Source: Bacteroidota bacterium
GTDB taxonomy: Bacteria; Bacteroidota; Bacteroidia; Chitinophagales; BACL12
Assembly: GCA_029571985.1 (NCBI GenBank)
Contig: JAKQVC010000194.1
Span: forward strand, 1-64,000
Reading direction: 5' to 3'
DNA length: 64,000 bases
A model generated the notes under the pieces. It made no database searches and was not told the DNA's origin. It saw only the letters and a program-made list of their open reading frames with translations. The position numbers and the translations under genes are program-made. Position 1 is the stretch's first letter. Each line of letters begins with the position of its first letter. Below, piece by piece: positions 57,814 to 64,000 of this stretch.

Positions 57814-58137
57814 TTAAACAGAGTCTTCTATCCAAGTAACGGCTGTATTTTTATACACCGGTAACTTTAACTTAGCCAATGTGTTCGAAAGCATTATTCG
57901 AATGGCTTTTTTGCCGGCAGTTGTTTTTAAATACTTCTCTCGTCTTACTGCATCATCCTTAAAATAATAATACTCTATAAAGATGAGTTTTAAAGGCAGT
58001 CTTGATGATGTGCTGATGCATAACCCACTATTATGTTCATGCATTCGCTTTACGATATCACTAGTGAATCCAGTGTATAACATATTATCCGTCTTACTAA
58101 ATAATATATAGACACAATAGTCAAGTCCAGTTTGCAT
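57814..58137 (-). CDS. GIY-YIG endonuclease domain protein
   Basis: A 107-residue stand-alone GIY-YIG nuclease of the small UvrC-N/UPF0213-like type. The two name motifs are present as YCVYIL and LYTGF, the catalytic Arg in IVKRMHEHNSG, and the catalytic Glu in RREKYLKTTAGKKA. There is no DNA-binding extension. The ATG at 58137 is preferred to a GTG at 58164, with a poor -7-like box between. The gene is bracketed by copies of a structured repeat: copy A 85 bases past its stop and copy B 165 bases before its start. Its target is unknown; the bracketing suggests a link to those repeats. Confidence 0.85.
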   Translation of the reverse strand: MQTGLDYCVYILFSKTDNMLYTGFTSDIVKRMHEHNSGLCISTSSRLPLKLIFIEYYYFKDDAVRREKYLKTTAGKKAIRIMLSNTLAKLKLPVYKNTAVTWIEDSV

Positions 58138-58302
58138 CGGCTTCTGATTGACACAAAAATCCACACTTATTCTGGCACCGCTATATTTTTTTAATAGCAG
58201 TTACCGACATAGGGGTGGCGCAGATAACTTTTACATGGAAAGTAGCTCTGAAAATTGAGTAACCGCTTAACAATAAAGCAGCGATTCACGCTTATCCACA
58301 AG

Positions 58303-58448
58303 CCCTGAAGCAGATCTCCTGCGTCGATCGCTTCAGGGCAGGCCCTATATCTCGTATATTGCTTTGACCAAAGGTCAAAGTATCATTGCATTTCAGGCCT
58401 GCCCTGAAGTGAAAACTACGCAGCAAAGCGGAGTAGTTTTCTACTTCA
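58303..58448. repeat. Structured repeat, copy B (full unit)
   Basis: Three hairpins in order: GCCCTGAAGC (58302-58311) with GCTTCAGGGC (58330-58339); CTTTGACC (58362-58369) with GGTCAAAG (58373-58380); and TGAAGTGAAAACTAC with GTAGTTTTC-T-ACTTCA (58405-58448). In addition CTTCAGGGCAGGCC (58331-58344) can pair with GGCCTGCCCTGAAG (58396-58409), which excludes the first and third hairpins. The stretch 58165-58302 shows no gene. Confidence 0.88.
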
Positions 58449-58515
58449 AGGCTTTTCTTGTAATGCAAAACATAATCTAATTAAATGTCAATGTTTTAAT
58501 TCCACAACCAGCTCT

Positions 58516-58664
58516 CCCTGAAGCAGATCTCCTGCGTCGATCGCTTCAGGGCAGGCCCAATATCTCGTACATTGCTTTGACCAAAGGTCAAAGTATCATT
58601 GCATTTCAGGCCTGCCCTGAAGTGAAAACTACGCAGCAAAGCGGAGTAGTTTTCTACTTCAGGG
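58516..58664. repeat. Structured repeat, copy C (full unit, next to icmF promoter)
   Basis: Nearly identical to copy B over about 146 bp, with only a couple of differences (for example CCAATATCTCGTAC for CCTATATCTCGTAT). The third hairpin has a longer perfect outer stem here, CCCTGAAGT (58615-58623) with ACTTCAGGG (58656-58664). It ends 8 bases before the icmF -7 box. Confidence 0.9.
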
Positions 58665-58672
58665 GTATTGAG

Positions 58673-58680
58673 TAATTTTG
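58673..58680 (+). promoter_or_regulatory. -7 box of icmF
   Basis: TAATTTTG matches perfectly, 10 bases before the ATG at 58691. The place for a -33 box falls inside the right arm of repeat copy C, and no TTTG is found there. Confidence 0.6.
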
Positions 58681-58690
58681 GGCTATCTTA

Positions 58691-61600
58691 ATGCATATGA
58701 AAGAAGCTCAACCATATCATCCTCAAAACAAGGTGCGCATTGTAACAGCAGCCAGTTTGTTTGACGGGCACGATGCGGCCATCAATGTGATGCGCAGGAT
58801 TATTCAGGCAACGGGGGTTGAAGTGATTCACCTGGGGCACGACCGCAGCGTTGAGGAGGTGGTGAATTGCGCCATTCAGGAAGATGTGCAAGCTATTGCC
58901 ATGACGTCATATCAGGGCGGACATGTCGAGTACTTTAAATACATGTTTGATCTGTTGCAGGAAAAAGGTGCCGCACATATTAAAATTTTTGGCGGCGGAG
59001 GTGGTACAATCCTGCCAACCGAAATAGCAGAATTACATGCCTATGGTATTACGCGAATTTATTCTCCGGATGATGGTCGCGCGATGGGCTTGCAAGGTAT
59101 GATTAATGATTTAGTGCAAAAAAGTGATTTTCCAACAGGTGTTCAATTAAATGGTGAAGTAAAACGCATTGCAGGACAGGAATGGAACAGCATAGCAAAA
59201 TCCATTTCAGCTGTTGAAAATCAAACTGCAGATGCAGAACGAATTCTGCAGGAAGTGGAAGCACAAATATCAACGAGCACAACACCAGTTTTAGGAATAA
59301 CAGGCACAGGCGGCGCAGGTAAATCCTCTTTAGTAGATGAGTTGGTGCGCAGATTTTTACTCGACTTCACAGATAAAACAATTGCCATATTATCGGTTGA
59401 CCCGTCAAAACGGAAAACGGGTGGTGCATTATTAGGTGATCGCATACGCATGAATGCCATCAATAACAAACGTGTTTATATGCGTTCGATGGCAACACGT
59501 CAGGCGAATCTGGCATTAAGTAAACACGTGGATGAGGCGGTTAAAATTCTGAAAGCTGCACATTTTGATTTAATCATTTTAGAAACTTCAGGAATCGGTC
59601 AAAGTGATACGGAAATTACGGAACACAGCGATGTGTGTTTATATGTCATGACGCCGGAATATGGTGCCGCGAGTCAGCTCGAGAAAATTGACATGCTGGA
59701 TTTTGCGGATATGATTGCCATCAATAAATTCGACAAGCGCGGTGCACAGGATGCCTTACGTGATGTTAGGAAGCAGTTCCAGCGCAATCATAAATTATTT
59801 GAGCAGGATGTGGAACAGATGCCAGTTTTTGCAACGATTGCCTCTCAGTTTAACGACCCAGGCACAAATCAATTATATCGTCATCTGATGGATACCATCC
59901 GCACAAAAACAGGTGTGGATTTACATAGCGATTTTCATGTTTCGGATGAGATGAGTAAAAAAATATTTATCATCCCACCACAACGCACAAGATATCTCGC
60001 AGAGATTTCAGAGAACAATCGAAATTATGATAAAAAGGTTGCCGAACAAGCGGCTATTGCACAACAATTATATGCATTAGAAACTGCTTCTAAAGCCATT
60101 GAAGATGCTCAGGTGCGCAACACCCTGTTGGAAACCAGCAATAAACTCAGCAAAAAACTCGACCATGAACATGCTGATTTAATCAAGCAATGGGCCGATA
60201 AGAAAAAATCATATCGCGATGAATATTACACCTTTAAGGTGCGGGATAAAGAATTAAAAATAAAAACGCATAGCGAGAGTTTATCGCATGTGCAGATTCC
60301 CAAAATTGCCATGCCGAAATTTGAAGCTTGGGGTGATGTATTGAGATGGCAGCTACAGGAAAATGTTCCAGGTGAATTTCCTTATACAGCAGGTATCTAC
60401 CCTTTCAAACGCGAAGAAGAAGACCCTACGCGTATGTTTGCCGGTGAAGGTGGACCTGAACGCACAAATAAACGATTCCATTACGTAAGTTTAGGCATGC
60501 CGGCAAAGCGACTGAGCACTGCATTTGATTCAGTAACCCTGTATGGAAATGATCCTGATTATCGCCCGGATATTTATGGTAAAATCGGCAACTCAGGGGT
60601 GAGTATTTGCTGTCTGGATGATGCGAAAAAATTGTACAGCGGTTTTGATTTAGCTGATCCAAAAACTTCTGTATCAATGACCATCAATGGTCCGGCGCCG
60701 ATGCTTTTGGGATTTTTTATGAATGCGGCCATTGACCAACAATGCGAAAAATATATCCGCGCGCATGGATTAGAAGCAGAAGTTGAAGCAAAAATTAAAC
60801 AGATTTACGCAGGCAAAGAACAATTGCGACCAACCTATCATGCATCAGAATTGCCGCAAGGAAATGATGGACTTGGCTTGATGCTATTAGGCGTTACCGG
60901 CGATCAAGTATTACCTGCTGATGTGTATGCAGATATTAAAGCAAAAACATTAAGTGTTGTTCGCGGCACTGTTCAGGCGGATATTTTAAAAGAAGATCAG
61001 GCACAAAATACCTGTATTTTCAGCACTGAATATGCGCTCCGTTTAATGGGTGATGTGCAGGATTATTTCATCCGAAATAAAGTGCGCAATTTTTATTCCG
61101 TTTCGATTTCCGGATACCACATTGCAGAAGCCGGTGCTAATCCGATTACCCAACTGGCGTTTACGCTGGCGAATGGATTTACTTATGTAGAATATTACCT
61201 GAGTCGCGGCATGCACATCAACGACTTTGGTCCGAATTTATCTTTCTTTTTCAGCAATGGTGTTGATCCGGAGTATGCTGTGATTGGCAGAGTGGCCAGA
61301 AGATTGTGGGCTAAAGCGATGAAATTTAAATATGGAGCGGATGAGCGCACACAAAAATTAAAATATCATATTCAAACTTCCGGCAGAAGTTTACATGCGC
61401 AGGAAATTGATTTTAACGATATCCGCACTACCCTTCAGGCATTATATGCCATTTATGATAATTGCAATTCGCTGCATACCAATGCGTATGATGAAGCCAT
61501 AACCACTCCAACCGAAGAAAGTGTGCGCAGGGCGATGGCGATTCAACTCATTATCAATAAAGAATTAGGCCTGGCGAAAAATGAAAACCCAATGCAGGGC

Positions 61601-62062
61601 TCCTTTATTACTGAAGAATTAACTGATTTAGTTGAAGAAGCTGTACTCTCTGAATTTGACCGTATCACAGAACGAGGCGGTGTATTGGGTGCCATGGAAA
61701 CGATGTATCAACGGGGAAAAATCCAGGAAGAAAGCCTGTATTATGAAACCTTAAAACATACAGGTAAATATCCAATCATCGGGGTAAACACATTTTTAAA
61801 TTCAAAAGGATCGCCAACAGTAATTCCTGCCGAAGTAATCCGTGCTACCGAAGAAGAAAAAGAAGCTCAAATTACAACCTTGCGTAATCTGCATGCCATG
61901 CACACAGAAAAAGCGCAACAGCAATTACGCCATATCCAACTTGCCGCCATCGAAAATCGCAACGTGTTTGAAACACTGATGGAAGCCTGTAAATATTGCT
62001 CGCTGGGACAAATAACAAAAGCAATGTTTGAGGTAGGCGGGCAGTATCGGAGAAATATGTGA
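58691..62062 (+). CDS. icmF: Fused isobutyryl-CoA mutase (IcmF type)
   Basis: A 1123-residue fusion in the IcmF order. The N-terminal B12 domain (residues 10-140) has [16 protein letters not shown] with the cobalamin-ligand His, and [14 protein letters not shown]-protein chaperone of the MeaI type follows (about 195-430), with Walker [18 protein letters not shown] and [20 protein letters not shown]. After a coiled linker (about 430-530) comes the mutase barrel with [40 protein letters not shown] and RMFAG-type features. It should interconvert isobutyryl- and n-butyryl-CoA, or related acyl-CoAs, with the G-domain loading and protecting the cofactor. The YPF motif supports IcmF over methylmalonyl-CoA mutase. 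Confidence 0.93.
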   Translation: MHMKEAQPYHPQNKVRIVTAASLFDGHDAAINVMRRIIQATGVEVIHLGHDRSVEEVVNCAIQEDVQAIAMTSYQGGHVEYFKYMFDLLQEKGAAHIKIFGGGGGTILPTEIAELHAYGITRIYSPDDGRAMGLQGMINDLVQKSDFPTGVQLNGEVKRIAGQEWNSIAKSISAVENQTADAERILQEVEAQISTSTTPVLGITGTGGAGKSSLVDELVRRFLLDFTDKTIAILSVDPSKRKTGGALLGDRIRMNAINNKRVYMRSMATRQANLALSKHVDEAVKILKAAHFDLIILETSGIGQSDTEITEHSDVCLYVMTPEYGAASQLEKIDMLDFADMIAINKFDKRGAQDALRDVRKQFQRNHKLFEQDVEQMPVFATIASQFNDPGTNQLYRHLMDTIRTKTGVDLHSDFHVSDEMSKKIFIIPPQRTRYLAEISENNRNYDKKVAEQAAIAQQLYALETASKAIEDAQVRNTLLETSNKLSKKLDHEHADLIKQWADKKKSYRDEYYTFKVRDKELKIKTHSESLSHVQIPKIAMPKFEAWGDVLRWQLQENVPGEFPYTAGIYPFKREEEDPTRMFAGEGGPERTNKRFHYVSLGMPAKRLSTAFDSVTLYGNDPDYRPDIYGKIGNSGVSICCLDDAKKLYSGFDLADPKTSVSMTINGPAPMLLGFFMNAAIDQQCEKYIRAHGLEAEVEAKIKQIYAGKEQLRPTYHASELPQGNDGLGLMLLGVTGDQVLPADVYADIKAKTLSVVRGTVQADILKEDQAQNTCIFSTEYALRLMGDVQDYFIRNKVRNFYSVSISGYHIAEAGANPITQLAFTLANGFTYVEYYLSRGMHINDFGPNLSFFFSNGVDPEYAVIGRVARRLWAKAMKFKYGADERTQKLKYHIQTSGRSLHAQEIDFNDIRTTLQALYAIYDNCNSLHTNAYDEAITTPTEESVRRAMAIQLIINKELGLAKNENPMQGSFITEELTDLVEEAVLSEFDRITERGGVLGAMETMYQRGKIQEESLYYETLKHTGKYPIIGVNTFLNSKGSPTVIPAEVIRATEEEKEAQITTLRNLHAMHTEKAQQQLRHIQLAAIENRNVFETLMEACKYCSLGQITKAMFEVGGQYRRNM

Positions 62063-62077
62063 TGGGGGGGTGCGCAT

Positions 62078-62096
62078 GTGTCGACGTGTCGACGTG
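62078..62096. repeat. Isolated octamer repeat GTGTCGAC
   Basis: GTGTCGACGTGTCGACGTG, two and a half copies of the octamer that builds the 27900-28206 block, sits 16 bases after the icmF stop beside a run of seven G (62064-62070). The rest of 62097-62211 has no feature I can name. Confidence 0.8.
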
Positions 62097-62211
62097 ATGA
62101 GGGTTTATTTTTGTTGGCTTAGTTTGGCGCCATCAGGTATGATTTCCCCAACACACTATTATATCTAACCTTGAATACCTATTTTCACACTTCAAATTAT
62201 TCCCAAATTAC

Positions 62212-63447
62212 GTGAAACCTTTTGCTGCTGATTTACGAGATGCTTATCAGGGAATGGAAGCCCAACGTTGGAAATTGCATATAAGTCGATTTCTCACACA
62301 CCTGTTTGAATTTTATTTTTTAGTTGTTGTGGTGAGTTTATTTATTGGGTTTCTGGTAATGTTTTCTGCAAATGCGGATTTTGGTGGTTTTCTCAAGGTT
62401 ATGAATGTATTCATGATAACGGTATTATCTATTGTTGTCATCGGAATTGTCCGCAAGCAGGTATCTCAATTTCTGACTAAACGTAAATCAATCATTTCTG
62501 ATAGTCCTTTCAGCATCTGGATGATCACCCTGCTTATTTCCGCATTGGGTTTGTATGCGGGTTATGTATTGGGAACACGATTTCTGGGCGCAGAAATGTC
62601 GTTGCATTTTATGTTGAGATGGGGTGCAGCATTAGGTAGTGTGTTTGTTTTTTTGGGCCCATATTATCTGCTCAAACGCGTGGAAACACGCATGGTGCAA
62701 CAATATAAGTCGATTCTTTTTCAGTATGCTTTACCAAAAATCAAAAACGATGCACGCTATACGGAATCCGGGTTTATTGGTAAACAGGTATTCCTCGACA
62801 GTAAACTGTACCCGCTCACCTCAGGCGCAACACAAACTTCATCACCAGATTCAGGAGAAATTTTCAGCTATAAAGGAACTGACCTGATTTTATGTCCGGA
62901 TGCACAATTTCAATGCTGCTACTTAGATGTGATTAAGCGCGAAACAGTGAGAAGTTCCGGCAAAACGGAAACGAAAATCGCTCCATTGTTTAACGGATAT
63001 TTTATTGTGATGGATACCGACAAACGCATTAATGGAGAAACCTATCTAGTTCCGGATATCAGCACAGCATTATTTGGAGAAGTTATTGGTGAATCCTTCA
63101 ATAGGCTCGGCAACAGACCCGGCACTCAGATAGCTTTTATGGAAGACCCCGGATTTGAGGCCAGATTTACAGTGTATACAACGGATGAACAGGAAGCCCG
63201 TTATTTGCTGTCGCCAAAACGTGTTGAACGAATCAGAATGTTTGCTGAGCAATTTATTCAACCCATTTCCATTGCTTTTATTGAAAATCACATCTTTATT
63301 GGTATTCAACAGGATGCAGATTTATTCTCTCCCCCACCGTTCGGCCCTATTTATGAGGAGAAAACTGTTGAAAATCAATTGAGTATACTTTCAGCCATAC
63401 TGACACTTCCAGATCAATTTGATATCAAACGGGATAACTGGAAGTAA
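62212..63447 (+). CDS. DUF3137 membrane protein
   Basis: A 411-residue protein with a GTG start (family-like MKPFAADLRDAYQ beginning). Three or four membrane helices lie in the first 150 residues (FYFLVVVVSLFIGFLVMF, VFMITVLSIVVIGIV, IWMITLLISALGLYAGYVL, AALGSVFVFLGPYYLL). A soluble domain follows with GFIGKQVFLDSKLYPL, FSYKGTDLILCPD, TKIAPLFNGYFIVMD and IGIQQDADLFSPP, matching DUF3137. The family's role is not established; proteins of this kind sit in the inner membrane. The 9-base gap to the convergent Lrp gene leaves no room for a terminator. Confidence 0.85.
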   Translation: MKPFAADLRDAYQGMEAQRWKLHISRFLTHLFEFYFLVVVVSLFIGFLVMFSANADFGGFLKVMNVFMITVLSIVVIGIVRKQVSQFLTKRKSIISDSPFSIWMITLLISALGLYAGYVLGTRFLGAEMSLHFMLRWGAALGSVFVFLGPYYLLKRVETRMVQQYKSILFQYALPKIKNDARYTESGFIGKQVFLDSKLYPLTSGATQTSSPDSGEIFSYKGTDLILCPDAQFQCCYLDVIKRETVRSSGKTETKIAPLFNGYFIVMDTDKRINGETYLVPDISTALFGEVIGESFNRLGNRPGTQIAFMEDPGFEARFTVYTTDEQEARYLLSPKRVERIRMFAEQFIQPISIAFIENHIFIGIQQDADLFSPPPFGPIYEEKTVENQLSILSAILTLPDQFDIKRDNWK

Positions 63448-63456
63448 GGTAGAACG

Positions 63457-63948
63457 TTACACCCCGTTCGATCCTTTCCCCTTCATCTCAATCTTCATCG
63501 GCCTGCTGAACGATTCTTCAAGCGAAATGAAAGTTTCAGTCCGGTCAATACCAACAATAGGTTGTATTTGATCATGCAGAATTTTCTTTAGGTGAGTGGT
63601 ATCCTTGCAAATGATCTTGATAAACATGCTGTAGGTACCGGTCATATAATGACATTCAACAATTTCATCAATGTTTTCCAGCTCCTTCACCACCTTATCA
63701 TACATGGAACTTTTGTCCAGGTAAACACCCAAATACGCTGTTATGCCATATCCGAGCTTCTGAGGATTTACAATGAGGTGCGAAGATTTGATGAGCCCCA
63801 TGGCGTCCATTTTCTTCATCCTGACATGTATCGTACCCGGCGAAACCCCTATTTTCTGGGCGATTTCGGTGAAAGGCATCATCGCATCCTGCATCAACAG
63901 GTGCAAAATCTGGATGTCGACTTTATCAATTTCGTAATTTTCAGACAT
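63457..63948 (-). CDS. Lrp/AsnC family transcriptional regulator
   Basis: A 163-residue regulator of the Lrp/AsnC family. The N-terminal winged helix-turn-helix reads EIDKVDIQILHLLMQDAMMPFTEIAQKIGVSPGTIHVRMKKMDAMGLI-like and the C-terminal RAM (ligand-binding) domain includes GYGITAYLGVYLD, VVECHYMTGTYSMFIKIICKD and IVGIDRTETFISLEES. It should bind DNA as an oligomer in response to an amino acid or similar ligand. The promoter at 63976-63983 drives it. No target is evident; the neighbouring icmF, which acts in branched-chain carbon metabolism, is a possible but unproven one. Confidence 0.93.
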   Translation of the reverse strand: MSENYEIDKVDIQILHLLMQDAMMPFTEIAQKIGVSPGTIHVRMKKMDAMGLIKSSHLIVNPQKLGYGITAYLGVYLDKSSMYDKVVKELENIDEIVECHYMTGTYSMFIKIICKDTTHLKKILHDQIQPIVGIDRTETFISLEESFSRPMKIEMKGKGSNGV

Positions 63949-63975
63949 GTGACGTTCAAGTTATTGTTGTATCGT

Positions 63976-63983
63976 CAAATATA
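63976..63983 (-). promoter_or_regulatory. -7 box of the Lrp/AsnC gene
   Basis: The minus strand reads TATATTTG, a perfect match, 27 bases before the ATG at 63948. The -33 region lies beyond or at the window edge. Confidence 0.6.
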
Positions 63984-64000
63984 AGGGATTGTTTTTTGTA

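Noticed and set aside
57667-58664. Ordinary rho-independent terminators as explanation of the hairpin repeats
   Set aside because: The third hairpin is not followed by a T-run, occurs upstream of genes, and recurs as part of a larger 146-bp unit.

Overview
The window reads as a stretch of chromosome from a member of the Bacteroidota. Four things point there: an alternative complex III (ActABCDEF) gene set joined to a cytochrome c oxidase set; type IX secretion (T9SS) genes (gldJ, a PorP/SprF-family gene, porU, porV) plus four proteins with T9SS C-terminal sorting tails; a TonB receptor paired with a DUF4249 protein; and repeated promoter -7 boxes of the form TAnnTTTG, the Bacteroidota consensus. 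I cannot resolve the class or genus. No rRNA, tRNA, CRISPR array, prophage or insertion sequence was recognised.

Layout. 1-848: the 5' end of a priA-like gene (minus) diverges from an SDR oxidoreductase. 845-17358: one long minus-strand respiratory cluster, transcribed actA-B-C-D-E-F, coxB, coxA, ctaB, two coxC genes, cox4, two SCO genes, a DUF420 gene and a small CxxC membrane protein. Electrons should pass from quinol through ActABCDEF to the CuA/aa3-type oxidase, with CtaB making heme O and SCO/DUF420 proteins assembling the oxidase. 17646-23077 (plus): a lipoprotein, a TonB receptor, a DUF4249 lipoprotein and a SIMPL-domain protein. 23149-27804 (minus): two overlapping T9SS cargo genes, then atpD-atpC. 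27805-28640: a gene-free block of tandem and hairpin repeats. 28641-31400 (plus): an outer-membrane beta-barrel protein and an MlaE/MlaF-type ABC pair. 31439-34922 (minus): a barrel-like protein, a Crp/Fnr regulator with a candidate operator, an MBL-fold hydrolase, an SRPBCC protein and an unknown. 35150-39771 (plus): sucD, fabG, a VWA-like membrane protein and ftsB/divIC. 40026-42423 (minus): carA-eno. 42643-46489: a YHYH-domain T9SS cargo, an MscS channel and a ureohydrolase-fold protein lacking metal ligands. 46563-55756: murF, gldJ, a PorP/SprF-family gene, porU and porV, the T9SS/gliding module. 55977-57593: a PKD-repeat cargo. 57667-58664: hairpin repeats bracketing a small GIY-YIG nuclease. 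58691-63948: an icmF-type fused mutase, a DUF3137 protein and an Lrp/AsnC regulator.

The most unusual material lies between genes. A structured repeat family occurs in four copies (57667, 58303, 58516, 36066). The 36066 copy has different stem bases that remain paired and keeps the same bulged T. Three copies flank the GIY-YIG gene. Heptanucleotide arrays (36024, 36216, 39765), an exactly duplicated 138-bp unit built on octamers and a 16-bp palindrome (27900-28206), and a GC hairpin repeat (28305-28443) make up the rest. Promoter boxes also settle several gene starts and place five start codons 4-7 bases after the -7 box, which suggests leaderless transcripts.
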